Positions 9,339 to 17,385 of a stretch of 40,785 bases of DNA are shown piece after piece. The DNA is from Schlesneria paludicola DSM 18645 (lineage in GTDB: Bacteria; Planctomycetota; Planctomycetia; Planctomycetales; Planctomycetaceae). The position numbers and the translations under genes are program-made. Position 1 is the first letter of the stretch. Every line of letters begins with the position of its first letter. Where the stretch lies: contig CAMAYU010000030.1 of assembly GCA_945862235.1 (NCBI GenBank), positions 1-40,785 of the forward strand, in the 5' to 3' direction. Under the pieces are notes generated by a model. It saw nothing but the letters and a program-made list of their open reading frames with translations, was not told where the DNA came from and searched no databases.

Positions 9339-9580
9339 GCGTTTGCTCCTCAAGTTTGAACCGAGTGAATGACGCGCCGACGCGACACAGTGATCCGCGC
9401 GGCTAATGGCGGCGGGATGATAGCGGCCCCCTGCGGCGAGTTCACGCGGGGCCAGCGAGAGGCGGTCGCGAGCAACCGCAGTCCGGTCGCTCCGCTGACC
9501 GGACGCGATGTCGATCGGCGTTGAATTCGCCTCAAACGGCCAACGGTGAAACACTGGCGAGCCGCAGGAAATCGTGGACC

Positions 9581-9649
9581 CGTAGGATGGACGCCCCGTC
9601 CGTCCTAGCTTGTCCAGAAGAGCCGGACGGACGAGGCGTCCATCCTACG
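9581..9649. repeat. Palindromic element, family A variant
   Basis: Arms of 25 bases at 9581-9605 and 9625-9649 match at 24 positions (core GTAGGATGGACGCC). It resembles family A but has GGATGGACG in place of GGACGGGCA. It lies just past the stop of the lipoprotein gene on the minus strand. The rest of the gap from 9339 to 9580 shows nothing recognisable beyond the leader of the NIPSNAP gene. Confidence 0.88.
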
Positions 9650-9678
9650 TTGCGTTTACGCGAACTCGTGCCGCTCCC

Positions 9679-10395
9679 CTACTCTTTGCTCGTCCGTTCA
9701 TCGCCCGTCAGTTGCAGGCGTTCCGGTCGGTCACTCGATTCGCTCGTGGCGTTGAAGGCGACGGTGGTGGGGAGCGGCTGGTTGGGCTGGTTCATGCGGC
9801 GGGGCGTCGTGCTGTTCAGCTCTTCCCGCGCCGTGCCCGATTGGAAAGGGCCGACTCCGAACACGAACAGGTTCGAGTCATCCGCCTCAGACGACGAGAC
9901 TCCGCCCGCACCGAGCAACTCGTGCGTCTTGGTGTCGAAAGCGACGAGACCGATCTTGGCCAGTGCGGTTTGGCGCGTGTGCGTGATCAACTTCACTTCC
10001 GGCAACGTCAACATGCCGGGCAAGACGATCTGTGGCATACCGACGTACGAGTCGGCGTTGTCGGTCCCGACGCCACCACTGCGCATCTCCAACGCGACAT
10101 CGGCCTCTTCGGGCTTCGCGGCGATCGTGGCTCCGTTCACCATCAGGCGATGCCGGATCGATCCGACCACATAACCTTTGTCGCTGCATTCGAGGTACTT
10201 GTCATCGACGAAGACCTTCGAGCCTTGGAACGCGGCGAAGTCGATTTTGGACAGAGCCTGGTCGACGGCATTCGAGATCAGCAACTGCTCGCGCGCGGTC
10301 CGCGCCGTATTGGACTGGCGAGCGGTCGTGCATCCGACCAGCAACATCAGGACGAGAACAAAACACCGTCCGCACGTTTTCATCGTTGGATTCAT
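9679..10395 (-). CDS. Putative lipoprotein (possibly DUF6655)
   Basis: A 238-residue predicted lipoprotein: MNPTMKTCGRCFVLVLMLLVGCTTARQ has a basic start, hydrophobic core and lipobox LVGC with Cys about residue 22. The mature part is soluble, with ALSKIDFAAFQGSKVFVD, KGYVVGSIRHRLMVNGA, KPEEADVALEMRSGGVG and TRQTALAKIGLVAFDTKTHELLG. This layout (a paralysed-looking ADP-free alpha/beta lipoprotein with a Gly-rich middle) matches planctomycete lipoproteins I associate with DUF6655, but I am not certain of the family number. The C-terminal 60 residues are polar and low in predicted structure. ATG 10395 follows AGGTGG; the ATG at 10383 is an alternative. Function unknown; likely outer-membrane or periplasmic anchoring. 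Confidence 0.75.
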   Translation of the reverse strand: MNPTMKTCGRCFVLVLMLLVGCTTARQSNTARTAREQLLISNAVDQALSKIDFAAFQGSKVFVDDKYLECSDKGYVVGSIRHRLMVNGATIAAKPEEADVALEMRSGGVGTDNADSYVGMPQIVLPGMLTLPEVKLITHTRQTALAKIGLVAFDTKTHELLGAGGVSSSEADDSNLFVFGVGPFQSGTAREELNSTTPRRMNQPNQPLPTTVAFNATSESSDRPERLQLTGDERTSKE

Positions 10396-10629
10396 GCCGC
10401 CACCTGTTTTGAGGGAACCAGCCCTGAAGAAGAAATGGCCGCTGGCGAGTTCGGCGCTCAACGGGAGAACGAGCAGGGGGCGGGTTGTATCCGAGCCTCA
10501 AAAAATCGGGCAATGCGAGTCCTTCGTATTGAAACTACGGAGACCGTCCGCCGGGTCCGCAGGCCGCGCCCTACGGCAGAACCCGCCGCTGGCGAGAAGG
10601 CATTTCAAAACTTGTTGTGCCTCAAAACT

Positions 10630-10694
10630 AGCCCGACGCGCAAGCGAGGGCTGAGCATTCGATGACGATGAAGCCCTTGCTTGCGCGTCGGGCT
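10630..10694. repeat. Palindromic element, family B
   Basis: Arms of 23 bases at 10630-10652 and 10672-10694 match at 22 positions, beginning AGCCCGACGCGCAAGCGAG. The same arm occurs at 29889-29958. It lies inside the 10600-10959 composite. Confidence 0.9.
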
Positions 10695-10724
10695 ATACCT
10701 CACGTGGCACAAAGTGAGAGGTTT

Positions 10725-10918
10725 CTGAGCGGGGCGGCGTCAGCCCCCCGGTTCTTCCGAAGAGGGCTGACGCCCAATGGCACTCACTTCGTCATTCACT
10801 CCGTGAGCGGTACGGCGCTAGCCGCCGGTTCTTTGCTTGGAAACACAACTCCGTTTACCGGCGGCTAGCGCCGTGCCGCTCAAAGTGAGTGCCATTGGGC
10901 TGACGCCGCCCCGCTCAG
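10725..10918. repeat. Palindromic element, family D, with inserted family C
   Basis: Outer arms of 21 bases at 10725-10745 and 10898-10918 are perfect complements (CTGAGCGGGGCGGCGTCAG...). A second pair, 17/17, joins 10773-10789 with 10883-10899 (CCCAATGGCACTCACTT). The interior 10805-10881 is a complete family C element. The arm plus its flank CCCCGGTTCTTC resembles the element at 28080. Confidence 0.9.
10805..10881. repeat. Palindromic element, family C, copy 1
   Basis: Arms of 25 bases at 10805-10829 and 10857-10881 match at 24 positions (GCGCTAGCCGCCGGT core), with a 27-base loop. A second copy in opposite orientation at 18969-19045 is identical at 72 of 77 positions by my count, including 26 of 27 in the loop. 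Confidence 0.92.
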
Positions 10919-10964
10919 ATAACTCATCACTGGCCGCGCGAGGTAAAGTTTTGAAATGCGTTGG

Positions 10965-11459
10965 CTACACCTCGTTGCGGAAGATGCGTTCCATGACGGT
11001 GTAGCCGGCGCGTTCCAGGCCGAGTGTCACATAGGCGGCTTGAGCACGCTCGTTGTGTTCTTCGACGTACAGCCGCATCCCAATCACATCGGGCGACGCG
11101 TGGGCAAGGTCTTGCAGGTGAGCGAACAAAGCACGGAAGACGCCGCGCTGGCGGAACTCACTCAGAACATAGACGCTTTGCAGCCACCAGATTTCGCCGT
11201 TCCGCCAGTCGCTCCATTCGTAAGTGTGCATCATCTGACCGACGACTCGTCCCGACAGACAGGCGACGAAGTAACGGCCTCGTTGGGGTTGAGACAACAA
11301 CCGACGAACGCCCTCGGCAATCGTGTCGGGGTCCAACCGCTTCCCTTCCGTTTCATCTGCCAGCCGCGTATTGAAGTCCGCGATCACCGGCCAGTCGTCC
11401 AAGACTGCGGGACGAATCTGGAGTTGGGTTTCCGATGGCATTACAGAGACTGGCGGCAT
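10965..11459 (-). CDS. GNAT-family N-acetyltransferase
   Basis: A 164-residue single-domain GNAT acetyltransferase. Seen: beta-1 LQIRPAVLDDWPVIADFN, the central strand VGQMMHTYEWSDWRNGEIWWLQSVYV, then the acetyl-CoA loop RQRGVFRALF (motif A, R-x-x-G-x-A/F pattern), and motif B at MRLYVEEHNERAQAAYVTLGLERAGY. The substrate cannot be inferred. The start is set at ATG 11459, preceded by GAGGA 9 bases upstream. The frame remains open to 11597, but that stretch translates the palindrome at 11510-11561. The ATG at 11441 has no ribosome binding site. The gene ends five bases before the 10600-10959 composite repeat. Confidence 0.88.
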   Translation of the reverse strand: MPPVSVMPSETQLQIRPAVLDDWPVIADFNTRLADETEGKRLDPDTIAEGVRRLLSQPQRGRYFVACLSGRVVGQMMHTYEWSDWRNGEIWWLQSVYVLSEFRQRGVFRALFAHLQDLAHASPDVIGMRLYVEEHNERAQAAYVTLGLERAGYTVMERIFRNEV

Positions 11460-11509
11460 GATTGGACATCCTCGTTGCGCTGGGGGATTCGGTACGAAGG
11501 GACTCATGT

Positions 11510-11561
11510 TCGTGGCCGACGCTGCCCGCGTCGGTTCGGATGCGGGCAGCATCCGCCACGA
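11510..11561. repeat. Palindromic element, CGTGGCCGACGCTGCCCGC type
   Basis: Arms of 20 bases at 11510-11529 and 11542-11561 match at 18 positions around a 12-base loop. The arm word GCGGGCAGCGTC recurs at 31251-31262. It lies between the divergent GNAT and PSCyt2/PSD1 genes, so it cannot be a terminator for either. Confidence 0.82.
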
Positions 11562-11673
11562 GGGGACGCTGATTGACGCGCCGGTCCCCAGCCGCAATAT
11601 CGTTCAGTTCGTCATCAATCAAGCGACGTTTTGAGATGCTCCCTTGCCGCCGCTCCTAAATGAGAAGCATGCC

Positions 11674-13326
11674 ATGTCTCCCCTCCCGCGTTTGCCAGTC
11701 GTGCTGATGACGTTCTTCGCGTTGAGTGGACTTTTCATCGCGAGTGGCTCGATGCTGGTCTGCGCTGAGGAACCGCTGCACGCGCGGATCGACCGACTGA
11801 TTGAAGCGGCTGCGGGAGCGACCGTCGCTCCCCGCGCGGACGATGCCGAGTTTCTGCGTCGCGTCACGCTCGACTTAGCTGGGCGAGTCCCTTCGGTCGA
11901 GGAGGCTCGTGCGTTTCTGGGCGAGGCTGCGGATGAGAAGCGTGCGGTGCTGATCGACCGGCTGTTGGCATCGCCCGAGTTTCCGCGACGGATGCGCGAG
12001 CTGTTTCATGTGCAGCTCATGGAGCGCGCGGGAGACCACGACGAGTGGACGCGATTTCTCGAAGAGTCGTTCGCCGCGAACAAGCCGTGGGACCAACTCG
12101 TCCGCGAGATACTCAACCCGAATGCGGACGACGAAGCGACGCGCGGCGCGGCCTTCTTCCTGACGAAGCGGCTCGAAAATTATGGGCAGCAGCCTGTGGA
12201 CCTGCCCGGCTTGACGCGGGATGTCGGGCGGTTATTTCTGGGAGTCGATCTGCAATGTGCGCAGTGTCACGACCACCTGTTCATCGACGATTACAAGCAG
12301 GTCGATTTTCAGGGGCTGCACACGTTTGTCTCGCACGCGACGATCCGAAAGGACGTGACGTTCCCGGCGGTCGGTGAGAAGCTGGTCGAGAAGAAGACTG
12401 AGTTCATGTCGGTGTTTGTGAAGGAGGCGAAGGCGACTGGTCCGCGTTTGCCGTTTGGGGCGGAGGTCGATGTCCCCGCTTTCGCGAAAGGGGACGAGTT
12501 CGCTCTTGCTCCGGATCGGAAAAAGAACTTCGCTGGGAAGCCGAAGTTCAGCCCGCTGGCGATCCTCGCCGAGCAACTGCCGGCCGCGTCGCACGCGCAG
12601 TTCGCTCGCAACGCGGTCAACCGACTGTGGTGGCAGATGCTCGGACGCGGTCTCGTCCATCCGCTCGACCTGCATCACTCGAAGAACCCGCCGTCGCATC
12701 CGGAGTTGCTCGAACTGCTCGCCACCGAATTCGTCTCGCAACGCTTCGATCTCAAGTGGCTCCTCAAGGAACTCGCGCTGACCCGGACGTATCAGCGCGG
12801 CAGTCAGTTCCCGAGCGGCTTGGAACGCGAGCCGCATCCGGATCGTTACGTCGTGGCCATCGAGAAGCCACTCTCCACCGAGCAACTTCTGTGGAGCGTC
12901 CTGCAAGCCACGAGCGAACTGCCGAGATACCAGCCGACGCGTGATGCCAACGGAAAGACTCCGCCGCACGAGCGATTTGATGACCTCAAGAAACGGTTCG
13001 TTGCCGCGTTCGCCAATCCACCGCGCGAGCCGGAAGGAGACTTCGCGCCGTCGGTGAAAGCGGCGCTGTTCTTGTCGAACGACGGGCACGTGTTGGAGTT
13101 GCTCCAGCCGCGCGATGGCAACTTGGCGGTGCGACTCGTGCGAGAGACAGACTCGAACCAGCGGGCCGAGTTGCTCTACCTCGCGCTGCTCAGCCGAAGA
13201 CCGTCACCCGACGAAGTCAAAGCCGTGGACCGGCATCTTATTGAGAGTGGCGCTGATTCTCGGCGGGCAGTCTCTCAACTGATCTGGGCGCTGCTGACCT
13301 CGACCGAGTTCTGCGTCAATCATTGA
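11674..13326 (+). CDS. PSCyt2/PSD1 (DUF1549-DUF1553) secreted protein, orphan copy
   Basis: A 550-residue paralogue of the first gene of the window. Seen: signal peptide ending near MLVCAEEPL, DUF1549 block FLRRVTLDLAGRVPSVEEAR, heme-like motif CAQCHDHLFIDDY (HLF in place of HPFD), then DUF1553 features AQFARNAVNRLWWQMLGRG, HPELLELLATEF and TYQRGSQFPSG. The C-terminal AELLYLALLSRRPSPDEV is typical of the family. Unlike the other two copies it has no DUF1501 gene beside it; the next gene is a permease. Start: ATG 11674 with GAGAAG upstream; an in-frame TTG at 11644 is less likely. Expected to be exported; role unknown, inferred polysaccharide-related. Confidence 0.92.
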   Translation: MSPLPRLPVVLMTFFALSGLFIASGSMLVCAEEPLHARIDRLIEAAAGATVAPRADDAEFLRRVTLDLAGRVPSVEEARAFLGEAADEKRAVLIDRLLASPEFPRRMRELFHVQLMERAGDHDEWTRFLEESFAANKPWDQLVREILNPNADDEATRGAAFFLTKRLENYGQQPVDLPGLTRDVGRLFLGVDLQCAQCHDHLFIDDYKQVDFQGLHTFVSHATIRKDVTFPAVGEKLVEKKTEFMSVFVKEAKATGPRLPFGAEVDVPAFAKGDEFALAPDRKKNFAGKPKFSPLAILAEQLPAASHAQFARNAVNRLWWQMLGRGLVHPLDLHHSKNPPSHPELLELLATEFVSQRFDLKWLLKELALTRTYQRGSQFPSGLEREPHPDRYVVAIEKPLSTEQLLWSVLQATSELPRYQPTRDANGKTPPHERFDDLKKRFVAAFANPPREPEGDFAPSVKAALFLSNDGHVLELLQPRDGNLAVRLVRETDSNQRAELLYLALLSRRPSPDEVKAVDRHLIESGADSRRAVSQLIWALLTSTEFCVNH

Positions 13327-13344
13327 AAGGTGAACAGCGACACC

Positions 13345-13507
13345 GTAGGACGGGCACTCTTAAAAGTAGCCTTCATCGCTCCGCGCGAAGACAGCCGAGT
13401 GACCCGCGACTTCATTCCCCGGAAAAAATGTCGTTCTCCATTCGGCAAACTTCACGCGGAGCGATGAAGGCTACTTTTAGCGGGCGCATTAAGAGTGCCC
13501 GTCCTAC
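13345..13507. repeat. Family A element containing a family F element
   Basis: Outer arms of 19 bases, 13345-13363 and 13489-13507, are perfect complements (GTAGGACGGGCACTCTTAA). Immediately inside, arms of 29 bases at 13362-13390 and 13450-13478 match at 28 positions, carrying the family F word TCATCGCTCCGCG also seen at 25640. Thus one palindrome sits inside another. The right arm ends 24 bases before the permease start. Confidence 0.92.
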
Positions 13508-13530
13508 TACTTCTGAGGAGTCCTTCCGCC

Positions 13531-14739
13531 ATGACACCGATGCTTTTCGTTCGCCTGTGGGTGATGGTCTTTCTGCACTACTTCGTGTGGGGGGCCTGGT
13601 ACGTGACAATGGGGACGTATCTGACCAAGACGCTGGAGTTTCGCGGTGAGCAGGTCGGGCTGGCGTATGGTTCGACGGCCGTCGGGGCGCTGCTGTCGCC
13701 GTTCATCGTGGGAATCGTGGCGGATCGGTTCTTTGCGACGCAACGCATCCTCGCCGTGCTGCATCTGGTGGGAGCCGCCTTGCTGTATTACGTCTCCACG
13801 CTGCACGACTTCGGCCATTTCTATCCCGCGCTGTTGGCTTACACGGTGACGTACATGGCGGGACATGGTCTGACCAATTCGTTGACGTTGCAGCACTGCA
13901 AGAATCCGGCGACCGACTTCCCGCGGGTCATGGTGATGGCGAGCGTCGGTTGGATCGCGGCCGGTTTGGTGGTGAGCCAACTCCAACTGGAGAACTCGGC
14001 GGGAATGTTTCAGCTCGCGTCGGGAGCGGCTCTCATCATGGGCCTCTACTCGCTGACGCTGCCTCACACGCCGCCCAAAGGAGCGAACACTCCGGTCTCG
14101 CTGGGAACGTTGCTCGGGTTTGATGCCTTGCGGCTGCTGCGCGACCGGTCGTTTGCGACGTTCATGATTTGCTCGTTCCTGATCTGCGTGCCGCTCAGCT
14201 TTTACTTCACGTGGATGAATGCGTTCATGAACGAACTGAACATCCCGAACGCTGCCGCGAAGATGACGCTCGGACAAGTCTCTGACGTGATCTTTCTCCT
14301 GCTGCTCCCGCTGCTGCTCCCGAGGCTCGGCGTGAAGGGAGTGCTGCTGGTGGGAATTGGAGCGTGGGCGCTGCGGTTCGGTTTGTTCGCCGCCTTCTCC
14401 AGCAACCCGGCCTCGCTGTGGATGCTGTTCGTGGGAATTTGTCTGCACGGGATGTGCTACGACTTCGTGTTCGTGATGGGCCGGATGTACGTGGATAAGC
14501 GGGCCGGTGACGATGTTCGATCTGCGGCTCAAGGACTGCACGCCTTGGTCACGCTCGGCGCGGGGATGTTCGTTGGATCGTGGCTGTCGGGCGTCGTCGG
14601 TCAGGCATACACGCATGGTGAGACACACTCGTGGCAGCAAATCTGGCTCATCCCCGCCGCGATGTCCGCCGTGCTGGTTGTCGTCTTCGCATTGTTGTTT
14701 CACGAACAGCGAGCGGCCTCGCAGACTGAGTCGCAGTGA
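13531..14739 (+). CDS. MFS nucleoside:proton symporter (NupG-like)
   Basis: A 402-residue membrane permease of the NupG/XapB nucleoside:H+ symporter branch of the major facilitator superfamily. Seen: the characteristic opening RLWVMVFLHYFVWGAWYVTMGTYL, LAYGSTAVGALLSPFIVGIVADRFF (MFS motif A region), GHGLTNSLTLQH, and about twelve hydrophobic segments to FALLFHEQR. Planctomycete genomes carry several such permeases; the true substrate may be a nucleoside or another small metabolite. ATG 13531 follows GAGGAG 10 bases upstream; the frame extends to 13495 but only over palindrome sequence. A hairpin at 14748 lies directly after the stop. Confidence 0.9.
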   Translation: MTPMLFVRLWVMVFLHYFVWGAWYVTMGTYLTKTLEFRGEQVGLAYGSTAVGALLSPFIVGIVADRFFATQRILAVLHLVGAALLYYVSTLHDFGHFYPALLAYTVTYMAGHGLTNSLTLQHCKNPATDFPRVMVMASVGWIAAGLVVSQLQLENSAGMFQLASGAALIMGLYSLTLPHTPPKGANTPVSLGTLLGFDALRLLRDRSFATFMICSFLICVPLSFYFTWMNAFMNELNIPNAAAKMTLGQVSDVIFLLLLPLLLPRLGVKGVLLVGIGAWALRFGLFAAFSSNPASLWMLFVGICLHGMCYDFVFVMGRMYVDKRAGDDVRSAAQGLHALVTLGAGMFVGSWLSGVVGQAYTHGETHSWQQIWLIPAAMSAVLVVVFALLFHEQRAASQTESQ

Positions 14740-14747
14740 TCGTCACG

Positions 14748-14777
14748 GAAGTCTGGCTCTCCGAAAAGCCGGACTTC
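14748..14777. terminator. Hairpin after the permease gene
   Basis: GAAGTCTGGCT at 14748-14758 pairs with AGCCGGACTTC at 14767-14777 (11 pairs, one G-T) around an 8-base loop, 9 bases past the stop. It could terminate the permease transcript. The arm word is the same as in the palindrome at 7730-7740, so it may be a short member of that family. Confidence 0.55.
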
Positions 14778-14831
14778 AAATTGTTGACCGGCAGCGCTTT
14801 GGATCGTCTCTCTTTCAATGGAACTCAACTC

Positions 14832-15578
14832 ATGAAACTGCTGTTTGGATTCGCCGTCGTTCTGCTCCACGCCTCGGCCACGATTCTGCACGCTACGGAG
14901 CCCGCTCTGCCAGCGGGCTTCCGTGCGCTGTTCAATGGCAAAGACCTCCAAGGTTGGTACGGGCTGAACCCGCACTCGGTCCCCAAGGCCGACGATCCGA
15001 AGCGCGAGGCAGCACTGAAGCAGATGCGCGACGAGTTCCCTCAACACTGGAGCGCCGATCAGGGGGAGTTGCTCAACATCGGCACTGGCCCCTATGCAAC
15101 GACCGATCACGATTACGGGGATATCGAGTTGCTCATCGACTACAAGACCGTTCCCAAGGCGGACAGCGGCATCTATCTGCGCGGCTTGCCACAAGTGCAG
15201 ATCTGGGACATCAACCAGCCGAGCCTGCCCAACGCTCCCGATCGCAATCCGAACCGGGGTTCCGGCGGCTTGTTCAACAACACACCCAAGTCGTCCGGTC
15301 GCGACCCGCTGGTTGTCGCCGACAAGCCGCTCGGCGAATGGAACGCCTTCCGCATTCGTCAGGTCGGTTCCCACACTTGGGTCTGGCTGAACGACAAACT
15401 CGTCGTGGATGGAGCCGTGATGGAGAACTACGCCGATCGCTCGAAGCCGATCCCCGCCAAAGGCCCGATCATGCTGCAAACGCACGGCGGTGAGATTCGC
15501 TGGCGGAATATTTTTCTGCGCGAGATCGGCGAGGACGAGGCCAAGAAAATCTTGGCTCAGACTGCCAGCAAGCAATGA
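14832..15578 (+). CDS. DUF1080 (3-keto-disaccharide hydrolase-type) secreted protein
   Basis: A 248-residue exported protein with one DUF1080 domain, a concanavalin-like beta-sandwich now associated with 3-keto-disaccharide hydrolysis. Seen: signal peptide MKLLFGFAVVLLHASATILHA, then the family opening PAGFRALFNGKDLQGWYG, YGDIELLIDYKTVPKADSGIYLRG, QIWDINQP, GGLFNN, WNAFRIRQVGSHTWVWLN and the terminal GPIMLQTHGGEIRWRNIFLREI. The set and order match the family well. Start: ATG 14832 opens directly with the signal peptide and has GGA upstream; the frame is open to 14736 but overlaps the hairpin. Probably a sugar or glycoside-processing enzyme in the periplasm. Followed by a palindromic element. 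Confidence 0.93.
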   Translation: MKLLFGFAVVLLHASATILHATEPALPAGFRALFNGKDLQGWYGLNPHSVPKADDPKREAALKQMRDEFPQHWSADQGELLNIGTGPYATTDHDYGDIELLIDYKTVPKADSGIYLRGLPQVQIWDINQPSLPNAPDRNPNRGSGGLFNNTPKSSGRDPLVVADKPLGEWNAFRIRQVGSHTWVWLNDKLVVDGAVMENYADRSKPIPAKGPIMLQTHGGEIRWRNIFLREIGEDEAKKILAQTASKQ

Positions 15579-15588
15579 GGAATGGAGC

Positions 15589-15657
15589 CGTAGGGTAAGC
15601 GTCTCGCTTGCCCGTAAATGCCGTTGAAAAGTGGGCAAGCCAGAGGCTTACCCTACG
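15589..15657. repeat. Palindromic element, GTAGGGTAAGC type
   Basis: Arms of 25 bases at 15589-15613 and 15633-15657 match at 23 positions. The loop holds ATGCCGTTGAAAA (15618-15630), which also occurs in the loop of the family A element at 24363-24375. It lies between convergent genes. Confidence 0.88.
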
Positions 15658-15698
15658 TTTTTCAGCGGGCTGCTACATCCCTCTTAGACCCGCTTCTT

Positions 15699-17279
15699 CT
15701 ATCTCATTGGCGCGGCCGCCGGATGAGGCCAGTCATCCGTGCGGAAGGGTGCGGTGGGAAGACCCGCGGCGTTGAACAGGTTGCAGGCGGGGTTGTCTCC
15801 CCACGCATAGCGTACGGCCAGCGGCTTGGTGATCGACGGGTGCGACACCACGACGGTTTCACCCGCAATGGCCGCGCTGGCCCAGTGCCACTTCTTGTCT
15901 TCGCCCGCGATCGCGAAACCTTTGAGAGGATCGCTGCCACGCACGACGAGTCCCCCTGCGAGGTGGTCAAACTTCAGTACCACTCGAGCCTCTTCGACCT
16001 TGTGTGACGAGTAGACTGGTCCCGATGCCGGGACATCCTGTTGATAGACCTTCGCCAATGCCCACGCCGCAAGACGCTTGCCGACATCCTGCTTGTTCTT
16101 GGGATGGATGTCGTTCGCTTCGCCGATGTCGATTGTTACCGCCATCCCCGTCTGCGGAACCGACAATGTGCGCGACATGCTCTCGCGCAACACGGCCCAT
16201 TCGCTGACGACCTGCGGCTCGACCGTCGCCTTCTTGTAGTTGGGCAACTGCGCCCAGGCGAAGGGGATGTCGCCCTGATTCCAACGGTCGCGCCAATCCT
16301 CAATGAGGAGCGGCAACTGGTGGCGATACAACTCGGCTGACTCGACGGTGCGGGCGTTATGTTCGCCCTGATACCAAAGGACTCCGCGCAGGGCGAAGGG
16401 GATCAGCGGCGCAATCTTGCCGTTGAAGAGGTTGGCCGGATGATTGCGGTCCTCGCGCGGATCGACCGGTGCGCGCGGCCGACGTGGCGCATCGCGTCCG
16501 TCGGCGCGGGCCTTCTTGGCGTCGTCCATCCACGCGGCAAGCTGCTTCTCAAAGCGAGCCTTGGCACTCTCCGGATCGTAAGAGTTGGCTCGGTCCTCCC
16601 ACGCTTTGAACATGGGGACCAGTTCGGGTCGAGCCTCCTGCACATCGAGACTCGTCCACGCTTCGATCCCGGTTCCACCGACGGACGAGTTGATGAGACC
16701 GATCGGCACTTCGAGCGTATTCAGCAACTCACGGCCGAAGAAGTAGCCTGTCGCAGAAAAACCGCCGACGGTCTCGGGGCCGCAGACTTCCCACTCACCG
16801 GTGCAGTCGTCCTGCGGTTTGGTCGCGGGACCGGACCGGACGGTGAACATTCGCAACCGAGGGTGGTCGGCCGATTTCTTCTCGGACTCAAAATCGCGAG
16901 AGCGGCTGACCGTCATCGCCATGTTCGACTGTCCCGAGCAGAGCCAGACCTCGCCGACCAGGATGTCGCTCACCGTCACCGTGTTCTTGCCACGCGCGGT
17001 GAGATTGAGTGAATCGTCGCTGAGGCCGAGCTTGTCGAACGTGACCCGCCAACGACCGACCGAATTTGTCATCGCGGATCGCGTCTGGCCACCTAGCGTC
17101 ACCGAGACCGATTCCCCCGCCTCGCCCCAGCCCCAGACAGGAACAGGTACACCGCGTTGCAAAACCATGTGATCGGAAAACACCTTGGCGAGCTTGATGT
17201 CAGCCCAAGCCGGAGTCGCGACGGCTCCCCAAGCCAGCCATGAAAACAACAGCAATGAGCGAGAGAGCAATGAGTTCAT
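15699..17279 (-). CDS. Sialate O-acetylesterase (SGNH hydrolase)
   Basis: A 526-residue exported carbohydrate esterase of the SASA/DUF303 SGNH type, which removes O-acetyl groups from sialic acids or related sugars. Seen: signal peptide ending near TPAWA, beta-rich N-terminal region with VFSDHMVLQRGVPVPVWGWG, the nucleophile block CSGQSNM (Ser118), GGTGIEAW, the oxyanion block GVLWYQGEHN, and the catalytic Asp/His block DIGEANDIHPKNKQDVGKR. A C-terminal beta domain follows. Length and order match the family. ATG 17279 begins the signal peptide and a GGGAG element lies upstream. It is divergent from the DUF1573 gene and convergent with the DUF1080 gene. Confidence 0.93.
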   Translation of the reverse strand: MNSLLSRSLLLFSWLAWGAVATPAWADIKLAKVFSDHMVLQRGVPVPVWGWGEAGESVSVTLGGQTRSAMTNSVGRWRVTFDKLGLSDDSLNLTARGKNTVTVSDILVGEVWLCSGQSNMAMTVSRSRDFESEKKSADHPRLRMFTVRSGPATKPQDDCTGEWEVCGPETVGGFSATGYFFGRELLNTLEVPIGLINSSVGGTGIEAWTSLDVQEARPELVPMFKAWEDRANSYDPESAKARFEKQLAAWMDDAKKARADGRDAPRRPRAPVDPREDRNHPANLFNGKIAPLIPFALRGVLWYQGEHNARTVESAELYRHQLPLLIEDWRDRWNQGDIPFAWAQLPNYKKATVEPQVVSEWAVLRESMSRTLSVPQTGMAVTIDIGEANDIHPKNKQDVGKRLAAWALAKVYQQDVPASGPVYSSHKVEEARVVLKFDHLAGGLVVRGSDPLKGFAIAGEDKKWHWASAAIAGETVVVSHPSITKPLAVRYAWGDNPACNLFNAAGLPTAPFRTDDWPHPAAAPMR

Positions 17280-17320
17280 GAAGGGACTCCCATGAAAGGG
17301 CGAACAGCCCGTTAAAGAAC

Positions 17321-17385
17321 GTAGAGCAGGCGGCTCGCCTGCGCATATTTCTGGTTGGAGAACACAGGCGAGCCGCCTGCGCTAC
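17321..17385. repeat. Palindromic element, family E
   Basis: Arms of 21 bases at 17321-17341 and 17365-17385 match at 20 positions, core GGCGGCTCGCCTG. A degenerate relative lies at 37337. This one sits between two divergent gene starts, which excludes a terminator role. Confidence 0.88.

Larger units (their letters stand above)
10600..10959. repeat. 360-bp composite nested palindrome
   Basis: The whole gap between the lipoprotein and GNAT genes is bounded by a perfect 14-base inverted repeat, GCATTTCAAAACTT at 10600-10613 and its complement at 10946-10959. Inside lie a further partly paired segment (10696-10709 with 10932-10945, 11 of 14), a family B hairpin (10630-10694) and a family D palindrome (10725-10918) that itself contains family C (10805-10881). 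Almost the whole 360 bases can fold into one branched hairpin. Confidence 0.85.

Noticed and set aside
11460..11597. N-terminal extension of the GNAT protein
   Set aside because: It translates a palindrome and has no matching family sequence.
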